A DNA stretch of 12,990 bases from JBIOYL01 sp044870185 (GTDB lineage: Bacteria > Actinomycetota > CALGFH01), in the NCBI GenBank assembly GCA_044870185.1, contig JBIOYL010000305.1, positions 1 to 12,990 of the forward strand. The letters are read 5' to 3'. The first letter of the stretch is position 1. The number at the start of each line of letters is the position of its first letter. This document shows, piece after piece, positions 5,534 to 12,624 of the stretch. The translations under genes and the position numbers were made by a program. Below the pieces are notes generated by a model that had not been told where the DNA came from, did not search any database, and saw only the letters and a list, made by a program, of their open reading frames with translations.

Positions 5534-5961
5534 GGTGGGCGACCCGGGCTGGGGTGCACATCGACCGGGCGGCCTGCGCCTGGCTGATCCGCCGCCACCT
5601 CGACCCCGACCCCACCTTCGTGTTCGTCGACGACCCGGCCGAGATCCCGGCGGAGGCGACTCCGTTCGACATGCGTGGGGTCGAGCTGGGCCACCACGGC
5701 GGCGACTGCAGCTTCGAAACCATCCTGCGCCGCCGCGGCCTGGACGACCCGGTGCTGTGGAAGCTGGCCGAGCTGGTCCACGAGGCCGACCTGGACGACG
5801 AGCGCTTCGATGCCCCCGAGGCCCGTGGCCTGGACGTGGCGCTGCGCGGGCTGTCGATGGTGTGCGACGACCCGCGGGTGCTGGAGGTGTCGAGGCCGCT
5901 GTTTGACGGCCTGTACGAGTACTTCAGGCGGGCCATGCTGCTGGGCCGGGAGCCGGCATGA
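5530..5961 (+). CDS. ChrB C-terminal-domain protein (copy 1)
   Basis: The 143-residue protein matches the ChrB C-terminal family: MRWATRAGVHIDRAACAWLIRRHLDPDPTF at the start, ATPFDMRGVELGHHGGDCSFETIL in the middle and LFDGLYEYFRR at the end. Cys16, His55-His56, Cys60 and the later HEAD motif (84-87) are candidate ligands for metal or oxyanion sensing; that role is an inference. The ATG overlaps the stop of the N-domain gene (ATGA), so the two are probably translated in step and may form one complex. It has the same overlap with the next gene. The product appears soluble and cytoplasmic. Confidence 0.85.
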   Translation: MRWATRAGVHIDRAACAWLIRRHLDPDPTFVFVDDPAEIPAEATPFDMRGVELGHHGGDCSFETILRRRGLDDPVLWKLAELVHEADLDDERFDAPEARGLDVALRGLSMVCDDPRVLEVSRPLFDGLYEYFRRAMLLGREPA

Positions 5962-7129
5962 CCCCTGCCGGGCGGGGCGTGCTGGCCACGGTGCTGGCCT
6001 CCCAAGCCCTGCGCGGGCTGGGCTATGGGCTGGCCGCCGTGCAGCTCGGGGCGGTGCTGCGCGGCCAGGGGCTGGACTCCAGAGCTGTGGGGCTGGTGCT
6101 GGCCGCGATCGTGGCGGGCAGCGCCGCCGTCAGCCTGGCGCTGGGCCGCTGGGGCGACCGGTTCGGCCGCGCCCGCGCCTACGCGCTCCTGTACCTGGCG
6201 CTGGTGCTGGGTGGCGTGGTGCTCGCGGCGGGCGGGCCGGCCTGGCTGCTGGCGCTGGTGGCCTTGTCGGGGGCGCTGTCGACCGAGGTGGTGGAGTCGG
6301 GGCCGTTCACCACCCTGGAGCAGGTCATGCTGGCAAGCGCCCGTACCCACCAGCGGCAGCTGGTGCGCGGCTTTGGCGTCTACAACGCCACTGCCACGCT
6401 GGCCGGCGCCGCCGGCGCGCTGCTGGGCGGCACCCTCATCGCGGTCGGTATGGCCGGTGCGCTGCTGGCGGCCCGCCTGCCAGCCGGCGTGGAGGCGTCC
6501 CGACCCGAACCGGACCGGCCACGCCGGCCGCTGGCCTCCTCCCGCGCTCCGGTGTTGCGATTGGCCGGGCTGTTCGCGCTCGACAGCCTGGCCGGTGGCT
6601 TCGTCGTCCAGGCCTACATCGCCTACTGGCTGGGCGTACGCTACGGCGCCCCGACCAGCGTGGTCGGGGTGGTGTTTGCCGCGGTCGGGTGCTGCAGGCC
6701 GCCTCGTTCCTGGCCGCCCCCGCCATCGCCAACCGGGTCGGGCTGCTGCCGACGATGGTGTTCACCCACCTGCCGTCCAACCTGCTGCTGGCCGCCGTGC
6801 CGCTGGCGCCCACCCTGCCGGTCGCGGTCGGGCTGCTGCTGGCCCGCACCTGCCTGTCGCAGATGGACGTGCCCACCCGGCAGGCCTACGTGATGGCGCT
6901 GGTCCCTGCGGCCGAGCGGACCGCCGCGGCGGCGGTCACCAACACCGCCCGGTACGTGACCCGCCCGGCCGGGCCGGCCCTGGCCGGGCTGCTGCAGCCG
7001 CTGGGCCTGGCGCTCCCGTTCCTGGTCGCCGGGGTGGTCAAGAGCGCCTACGACCTGGCCCTGTGGTGCCTGTTCCGCCCCGTCCAGCTCGTCCCCGAGC
7101 CCGCCACCCCAGCTGGAGGCACCCCGTGA
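5958..7129 (+). CDS. MFS transporter, single frameshift at 6687-6689
   Basis: About 391 residues of a 12-span major facilitator. The first part (5958-6689) includes the loop-2 signature GRWGDRFGRARAYALLY and helices through VVGVVFAAVG. The second part continues in another frame from 6689 (VLQAASFLAAPAIANRVGLLP... to PATPAGGTP). Adding one G to the GGG at 6687-6689 restores one continuous protein (AAVG-VLQAAS). QMDVPTRQAYVMALVPAAERT in the second half is a conserved helix-loop region of MFS exporters found beside chrB genes. The substrate is unknown; context suggests efflux linked to the ChrB/ChrA module. Start and stop both overlap neighbours by four bases (ATGA, GTGA). Either the sequence lacks a base or the gene is recently broken. 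Confidence 0.82.
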
Positions 7130-7571
7130 AGTGGGTCACCCGTGCGCGTCCCAAGACCGACCGGATCGCCTGCCCCTGGCTGATCCGCCGCTTCATCGAC
7201 CCCGACGCCCAGATCCGCTACGTGCCCGCCGACCAGGTCCTGGCCGTGGCCGAGATCGAGGCCGCGCGCTCCTTCGACGCCCCCGACGCCGAGTTCACCC
7301 ACCGCGACAACCGGTGCACCTTCCAGGTCCTGATCGACGCCTTCGGCCTCGACGGCGACCCGGCCCTGGTCCGCCTGGCCCGCATCGTCCATGCCGCCGA
7401 CATCGCCGGTCAGCTCGACAGCGACCCGCTCGGCCCCGGGCTGCTGGCCATCGGCGAGGGCGGCCTGGCCGTGGAAGCCGACGACCAGCGGCTGCTGGCA
7501 CGGGCCTGTTCGTCTACGACGCCCTGTACGCCTGGTGCCAACAGCACCCCAGCCAACCCGAACCAGCATGA
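7126..7571 (+). CDS. ChrB C-terminal-domain protein (copy 2), frameshift at 7502-7504
   Basis: The GTG at 7126 has GGAGG 6 bases upstream and overlaps the MFS stop. The start VKWVTRARPKTDRIACPWLIRRFIDPDAQI is a closer match to canonical ChrB C-domains than copy 1. Conserved Cys16, His59 and Cys64 (THRDNRC) and HAAD (89-92) are present. After Arg126 (7501-7503) the frame changes: the family ending GLFVYDALYAWCQQHPSQPEPA is read one frame over, reaching TGA at 7571. One extra G in GGG 7502-7504 would restore a 148-residue protein. The uncorrected frame gives an unrelated Pro/Arg-rich tail that runs on to 7665, over chrA. A paralogue of the 5530 gene; the two may be different sensors or a heteromer. 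Confidence 0.82.
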
Positions 7572-8806
7572 CCAGCCCCCAGGACCCCGCCGGCGCCCCC
7601 ACACCAGACCAGCCTGCCGGCGCGAACGCGGCCACCCACCGACCCCAGCCGGCCCCTGTGTCTAGCGGCCGGCCCCACCCGCACCTGCGGGCGCTGCTGG
7701 GCTACTTCCTGGGCCTTGGCACCTGGGGCTTCGGCGGGCCGATCGCCACCGTCGGCTACATGCAACGCGACCTGGTCGAGCGCCGCGGCTGGCTGAACCG
7801 CCAGGACTTCCTCAACGGCGTGGCGCTGGGCCAGACCATGCCCGGCCCGCTGGCCGCCCAGGTCGCCATGTGGGTCGGCTACCTGGCCCGCGGCCCCCTC
7901 GGCGCCCTGCTGGTCGCCGTCCCCTTCATCGCCCCCTCGTTCCTGCTGGTGCTGGCGGTCGCCATCGTTTACGTCCGCTACCAGGGCCTCCCCATCGTGC
8001 AGTCCCTGTTTTACGGCATCGCCCCGGCGGTCATGGCCATCATCGCCATTGCCGCGGTCAAGCTCGCCCGGCTGACCAACCAGCGCGACCCCCGACTGTG
8101 GGGCATCTCCCTGGTCCTCGGCGCGGTGACCGCGCTGACCGGCGCCGAGATCGCCTGGCTGTTCGTCGCCGCCGGCCTGCTCATGATCGCCCTGGACGCA
8201 CCCCCACGCTGGCGCCGCCACCCACCCGCCGCCATGCTGCTGGCCATCCAGGCCGGCCAGCACGGCTGGCTGGTCGCGGCTGCCCCGGCCGGCACCCAGC
8301 TTGCTCTCGGCCTGTTTTTCCTCAAGGCCGGCGCGTTCATCTTCGGCTCGGGCCTGGCGATCGTGCCGTTCCTGCGCGAAGGGGTCGTGCACCAGCACCA
8401 CTGGCTCACCCAGCGGCAGTTCCTGGACGCGGTCGCCATGGGCCTGATCACCCCCGGCCCGGTCGTGATCACCGCCACCTTCATCGGCTACCTGGTCGGC
8501 GGGCTGGCCGGCGCGCTGGTCGCCACGGTGGCGATCTTTACCCCCATCTGGCTTGGCGTGGTCCTACCCGGCCGCTGGTTCCTGCGCCACCAGCACCACC
8601 CCCAAGTCCAAGCGTTCGTCAAGGGCGCCACCGCGGCCGCCGCGGGCGCCATCGCCGGCGCGACCGTGGTGCTCACCCGCCAGGCGGTCAGCGACCTGCC
8701 CACCGGGCTGATCGCGCTGGCCAGTCTTGGACTGCTGTGGCGCTCCAAGGTCAACGAGCCGCTCATCGTGCTCGGCGGGGCGATCGCTGGCCTGCTGCTG
8801 CATTAA
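7568..8806 (+). CDS. chrA: ChrA chromate-family transporter
   Basis: A 412-residue two-domain (long-chain) CHR protein. Each half carries the family pattern: FGGPIATVGYM (55-65) and TMPGPLA (90-96) in the first, FGSGLAIVPFL (259-269) and ITPGPVVI (294-301) in the second. About ten hydrophobic spans are visible after a Pro/Ala-rich cytoplasmic N-terminus (1-36). Characterised members export chromate, probably by proton-driven antiport in the inner membrane. Substrate here is assigned by family only. The ATG overlaps the TGA of the second ChrB C-domain gene (ATGA), making it the last gene of the operon. It faces the PAP2 gene tail-to-tail with 85 bases between and no obvious terminator. Confidence 0.93.
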   Translation: MTSPQDPAGAPTPDQPAGANAATHRPQPAPVSSGRPHPHLRALLGYFLGLGTWGFGGPIATVGYMQRDLVERRGWLNRQDFLNGVALGQTMPGPLAAQVAMWVGYLARGPLGALLVAVPFIAPSFLLVLAVAIVYVRYQGLPIVQSLFYGIAPAVMAIIAIAAVKLARLTNQRDPRLWGISLVLGAVTALTGAEIAWLFVAAGLLMIALDAPPRWRRHPPAAMLLAIQAGQHGWLVAAAPAGTQLALGLFFLKAGAFIFGSGLAIVPFLREGVVHQHHWLTQRQFLDAVAMGLITPGPVVITATFIGYLVGGLAGALVATVAIFTPIWLGVVLPGRWFLRHQHHPQVQAFVKGATAAAAGAIAGATVVLTRQAVSDLPTGLIALASLGLLWRSKVNEPLIVLGGAIAGLLLH

Positions 8807-8891
8807 GCTACCCAAGCAGAATTCGACGATGGGCACCGACGGGCAGCGGGTTCTCGGATGTTGCACTGGCGCTGGTGGTGGCGCGGGGTGG

Positions 8892-9942
8892 CTAGTCGTC
8901 GAGGCCGCCGGTGGCTGGGGCGGTGATGTGGCCTTTGGCCCAGCCGATCAGCGGGTGCAGCTCCCACCAGTGGTGCAGGCCGTCGTGGCGGACGATGCCC
9001 CAGGCGGTGATCCGGTCGTCGTCGTGGGGGGCGCCGATGGGCAGCTCGGGGATGATCTCCAAGACCACGAAGCTGCCGTCGGGGGCCTTGAGGACCACGT
9101 GGGTGTCGCCGTCGAGCTCGCGGTTGACGTAGGTGACCTGCCCGTAGACCCGCGCGGGTGGGCCGCCAGCGCCCAGCGGCCAGGGTGTCGATGGTGGTGG
9201 GCCGGTACAGCCGGGCGTCGGTGGGCAGGTGCCCGCCGAGGCGGGCGTCGGCCCGGTTGAGCGCCACCCGCAGCCCGTGGTCTTGGAAACGGGCGACCAG
9301 CCAGCCGCCCAGCACCGCCAGGAGCACCATGGCGACCACGCCGAGGCGAAGCTCATGCCGGCCCGAGGTGGCGGGGGCCTGGTCGACGCGCAGCAGCCGC
9401 CCGGCCAGCCGCTGGACCCGGGGACGCAAGGGGAGCAGGGCGGCGACCGCACCAGCGCCAACCACCAGCGCCACCACCACGTCCGAGGGGTAGTGGGCGC
9501 CGACCGCCACCCGGCCCAGGGCGACCAGCAGCGTTGCGGCGGCCGCGACAAGGCCCCAGCGCCGCGACAGGAGCAGACAGCCGACGGTGGCGGCAGCGGC
9601 GATGGTGGTGTGGTCGGAGAAGAAGGAGCTGTCGCCGGCGCGGCCGCCGATGGCGTGGACCGAGGGCAGCGCCCAGTACGGGCGCAGCCGGAAGTACAGG
9701 TGGCCGGCGAGCTGGTTGAGCCCGAGCGCAGCGGCGATGCCCAGGCAGGCCAGGACGACCACGGCGAGGCTGGCGGGGTCGCGGCGGCGCAGCGCCCGCA
9801 CGGCCAGCCAGGCCAGCAGCAGCGGCGGCCCGGCGGCCAGGACGGTCGCGGCCAGCAGGACCAGCAGGCGCAACGGCTGGGGCTGGGCGGCGTGGTTGAG
9901 CGCCCGGGCCAGCGCCCGGTCCAGCACGACCAGCTCAGCCAT
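8892..9942 (-). CDS. BcrC-like PAP2 phosphatase with extra C-terminal domain, frameshift near 9150
   Basis: ATG at 9942 with GGAGG upstream. Residues 1-175 form a membrane PAP2 domain: NQLAGHLYFRLRP (76-88), SSFFSDHTT (105-113) and GRVAVGAHYPSD (143-154). The missing Lys of KxxxxxxRP and SDH in place of SGH resemble BcrC-type undecaprenyl-diphosphate phosphatases. A further span lies at about 203-217. After residue ~264 the reading moves to another frame and continues VYGQVTYVNRELDGDTHVVL, then HHWWELHPLIGWAKGH, to the stop at 8892. Removing one base near the G run at 9149-9151 (for example) joins the two into 349 residues. The C-terminal part looks like a small beta-rich extracytoplasmic domain that I cannot name. 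Its start overlaps the previous gene's stop by 8 bases. Confidence 0.8.
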
Positions 9943-11408
9943 GGCAGCCTCCGGCGGAAGAGCGTCTGGTCCTAGCCGACCCACTGGGCGGTGGTGTCGG
10001 GTGGCCGTCGGCGGCCGGTCCGGTCGGCTTTACCGCTCGGTGGGCGCGGAGCTGGCTGACGGTACGGACGCTGGTCAGCAGCGCGAACAGCCACGCTGCG
10101 CCGAGGGCTAGGCCGCCGAGGACGTCGGTGAGCCAGTGCGCGCCCAGATACAGGCGGGAGACGGCGACCGCCCCGACGATGACCACGGCCACCGTCCAGG
10201 CGGCGACCTTGCGCGGCCAGGAGGCGGTGGCCGCGGCGGTCAGGGCGGCGAGCATGCCGTAGACGGCCACGGCTTGGGTGGCGTGCCCGGAGGGGAAGCT
10301 CGGCCCGGCGACCGGCTTGAGCAGGATGGCGGCCGGCGGGCGCGGCCGGTGGACGAGTTCCTTGACGGCGTTGAAGGCCAGGTCGGCGCCGGCGTAGGCA
10401 GCCACCAGCAGCGCCAACGGCTGCCAGGTGCGGCGGCGCAGCCACCAGCCGACCCCGACCACCACGATCAGCGGCAGGAGGATGCGGATGGAGCCGAGGT
10501 TGGTGAGGTCCTGCAGCAGGCGGGTGAGCCAGGCCTCCCGGTGGCGGACAAAGAACAGCGCCACCGGTCGGTCGACCAGCGCCAGCTCGTCGCGGGCCAG
10601 CACGTCCTGCAGCACCGCCCCGAACGCCCACCCCGCGGCGACCAGCGCCGCCACGGTGACGGTCAACGACAGCCCCAGCGCCCCGCCGGGCCGCAGCCGC
10701 CGGGCAAGGAAGGCGAGCTGGCGCTGGTAGCGATCCCTCAGCCGCACCACCCATGGCCTGGCGAGCTGCCGGTCGACCAAGGCGCGCACCCGGGCCGGGT
10801 GGCGCGCCAGCCAGCGGACGACGACCACCAGCACGGCCGTGGCGGCCAGGGCCAGCAGCAGCAGCAGGCTGGCGCGCTTGGCGACCGCCTCCACCCGCCG
10901 CCAGCCGGTGCCGGCCACGTAGCCGAGCAGGACGAACCCGACCGCCCACAGCGCCCCCCGCGGCGTTGTAGGCGGCGAAGGTGCGGTAGTTGAGCCCGGC
11001 CATGCCGGCCAGCCCAGGGATGAGGGCGCGCAGGGCGGCGGTGAAGCGGCCGAAGAACACCGCCGGGCCGCCCCGCTCGGCCAGGTAGCCCTCGGCCCGA
11101 TCCAGATGCTGCCGTTTGACGAGGCGGCCGACCGAGCCGTCCAGCAGCCGCCCGCCCCAGCGCCGCCCGACCAGGTAGCCGACGCTGTCCCCGAGGATCG
11201 CGCCGGCCACCGCGGCGGCCAACACTGCTGGGAGCGGCGCGCGGTGCTCGAAGGCGAGCACGCCGCCCAGCAGCACGGCGATCTCGCCGGGGATCACTAC
11301 CCCGAGGAAGGCGGAGGCCTCCAGGGCCGGGGCGAGGAAGACCACCGCTAGCACCGCCCAGCCGTGCAGGGCAAGGATCCGGTCGGCCAGGTGGCTCAGT
11401 TCGCTCAC
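9935..11408 (-). CDS. Bifunctional DedA / PAP2 fusion protein, frameshift at 10954-10959
   Basis: The GTG start at 11408 begins SELSHLADRILALHGW. The DedA domain (1-165) shows ALEASAFLGVVIPGE (28-42) and FFGRFTAALRALIPGLAGMAG (118-138). At a run of six G (minus strand) the frame breaks; removing one G gives YNAAGALWAVGFVLLGY and one 490-residue protein. The PAP2 domain follows with KELVHRPRP (349-357), PSGH (372-375) and SRLYLGAHWLTD (417-428), the complete catalytic set. DedA proteins such as UptA move undecaprenyl phosphate across the membrane, and PAP2 enzymes dephosphorylate lipid pyrophosphates. A recycling role for the fusion is inferred from these two families. First gene of a leftward pair; divergent from the second ChrB-N gene. 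Confidence 0.85.
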
Positions 11409-11476
11409 CGCCGATCACATTGGTGTGGGTAACAATCGCTACACTACACCGGGGCTGCCGAGTGCTTGGAGGGTGT
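11409..11476. promoter_or_regulatory. Divergent control region with TACACTACAC element
   Basis: This 68-base space drives the DedA-PAP2 gene leftward and the second ChrB-N gene rightward. TACACTACAC at 11440-11449 is identical to the element before the first ChrB-N gene and lies 27 bases before the GTG, as a -10 would. CACATTGGTGTG (11416-11427) has short inverted arms. The leftward promoter is not evident. Confidence 0.45.
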
Positions 11477-12007
11477 GTGCGCTGGCTGCTGCTGCTGGTC
11501 CGGCTGCCCGCCGAGCCGTCCCGCCACCGGGTCGCGGTCTGGCGGGAGCTGCGCCGGGTCGGCGCCCTATCGGTCGGCCAAGGCGTGTGGGCTGTCCCCG
11601 ACGTCGAGCTGTTCACCCAGGCGCTGGACCGGGCCGTCGGCCTGGTCGACCGCGGCGACGGCGGGGCCATCGTGCTGCAGGCCGCCGGCCGCACCGAGGC
11701 CGACGCCGCCCGGCTGGAGGCGCTGTTCACCGCCGCCCGCGAGGCCGAGTGGGCCGAGTTCCTGGCCGACTGCGCCAAGTACGAGGCCGAGCTCGACAAG
11801 GAGACCCGCATCCAAAAGTTCACCCTGGCCGAGCTGGAGGAGGAAGAGCACAGCCTGGAGCGGCTGCGCCGCTGGCACCGCGACCTGCGCGCCCGCGACC
11901 TGTTCGGCGCCCCCTCGGCGCCGGCGGCCGAGCAGCGCCTCAAGCACTGCGCCGAGCGGCTGGAAGACTACACCGAGCGGGTCTTCCACCACCTCCACCA
12001 AGCCTGA
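11477..12007 (+). CDS. ChrB N-terminal-domain-like protein (copy 2)
   Basis: The GTG at 11477 follows TTGGAGGG closely and opens VRWLLLLVRLPAEPSRHRVAVWRELRRVG, aligning with copy 1 (LLAYRLPREPSNPRVAVWRKLERLG). At 176 residues it equals copy 1. The second half is a charged helix with a likely coiled coil (ETRIQKFTLAELEEEEHSLERLRRWHRDLRARDLFG), ending HCAERLEDYTERVFHHLHQA. No ChrB C-domain gene follows it. Instead come a small membrane protein and a truncated MFS gene, so this cluster looks like a reduced version of the 5003-8806 operon. A regulatory role is inferred from the ChrB family and from the shared upstream element. Confidence 0.78.
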   Translation: MRWLLLLVRLPAEPSRHRVAVWRELRRVGALSVGQGVWAVPDVELFTQALDRAVGLVDRGDGGAIVLQAAGRTEADAARLEALFTAAREAEWAEFLADCAKYEAELDKETRIQKFTLAELEEEEHSLERLRRWHRDLRARDLFGAPSAPAAEQRLKHCAERLEDYTERVFHHLHQA

Positions 12008-12035
12008 CCGAAACGCTGTACGAAAGGAACCGGCG

Positions 12036-12215
12036 ATGACCACGACCCTCAGCGAGCGGCTGCGCGAGGCGGCCGCCACCCGCGGCGACCAGCTGCTGGC
12101 CGAGCTACCCGCCACCCTCCGCCGACTCCGCCTGTTCCTCCTCGTCCTGTCGGTCAGCGTGCCAGCGTTCCTGGCCGGCCTGCTGGCCCTGCTGGCCTGG
12201 CGGCTGCTCGCCTAG
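12036..12215 (+). CDS. 59-residue membrane protein of unknown function
   Basis: ATG 12036 with GAAAGGA 6 bases upstream, 28 bases after the ChrB-N stop. The N-terminal half is charged and helical (TLSERLREAAATRGDQLLAEL), followed by LRRLRLFLLVLSVSVPAFLAG and LLALLAWRLLA, one long or two short membrane spans. It resembles small inner-membrane proteins with an amphipathic N-terminal helix, but no family is recognised. It probably belongs to the same transcript as the ChrB-N gene before it and the MFS fragment after it. Confidence 0.6.
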   Translation: MTTTLSERLREAAATRGDQLLAELPATLRRLRLFLLVLSVSVPAFLAGLLALLAWRLLA

Positions 12216-12227
12216 CAAGCACCCGGG

Positions 12228-12524
12228 ATGCGCACCGATCCCCCGCCGACGCCGGCCAGTCCAGCGACACCAAGAGCTGTCCGGGCTGGGCTGTGGCCGC
12301 TGCTGGCGGCCGGGTTCGTCACCGCCTTCGGCGCCCACGCCATCGCCGCCACCCTCGGCCGCTACGCGGCCGGCCGCCACGCCTCCCTGGTCGAACTCGG
12401 GGTGCTGCTGGCGCTGTACGACGGCGCCGAGGTCGTGCTCAAGCCCGCCTTCGGCGCCTTAGGACCTGAGCGGATAGGGGCTTATCTGGTGCTTCGCGTT
12501 ACAGCGGGGGGTGGTGCCGAGTAG
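12228..12524 (+). pseudogene. Truncated MFS transporter (N-terminal remnant)
   Basis: ATG 12228 is 12 bases after the previous stop, with a weak ribosome site. Residues 20-77 are the first two spans and loop 2 of an MFS exporter (LWPLLAAGFVTAFGAHAIAA, VELGVLLALYDGAEVVLKPAFGAL). The expected length is about 400 residues. After GGCGCC at about 12459 the composition drops in GC and the protein ends ALGPERIGAYLVLRVTAGGGAE. ERIG faintly recalls the DRIG that normally follows, but no later helices appear in any frame before the next gene. I read this as a gene cut by deletion, insertion or an assembly join near 12459. Confidence 0.7.
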
Positions 12525-12624
12525 GGCCCAGTTGCTCAAACGTGAAGGCCCATGTGTCACAGGCAGCAGGGCTATCTTGTCTCTAGAGGTGTCCGCCCGA
12601 AGGTGGATCGGGAAGGAGGCACCC
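12459..12624. other. Composition break and intergenic DNA before the epimerase gene
   Basis: From about 12459 the sequence is clearly less GC-rich (TTAGGACCTGAGCGGATAGG onward) than the coding DNA on either side. It ends the MFS remnant and carries the epimerase leader. I searched it by eye for a copy of the tRNA-Phe 3' end (an attR) and found none. TATCTT near 12573 could be a -10 but has no convincing -35. Confidence 0.45.

Noticed and set aside
7514..8401. Antisense frame of 295 codons across chrA
   Set aside because: Gln/Gly/Arg-rich shadow of a clear ChrA coding sequence.
9229..10993. Plus-strand frames opposite the PAP2 genes
   Set aside because: Low-complexity antisense translations; the minus strand has complete PAP2 and DedA motifs.
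11420..11476. TTG start extending the second ChrB-N protein
   Set aside because: It would place the shared TACACTACAC control element inside the coding region, and the added residues have no match in copy 1.
12459..12624. Possible attR matching the tRNA-Phe 3' end
   Set aside because: No stretch resembling GGTTCGATCCCGCC or CCTGCCCACCA is present.
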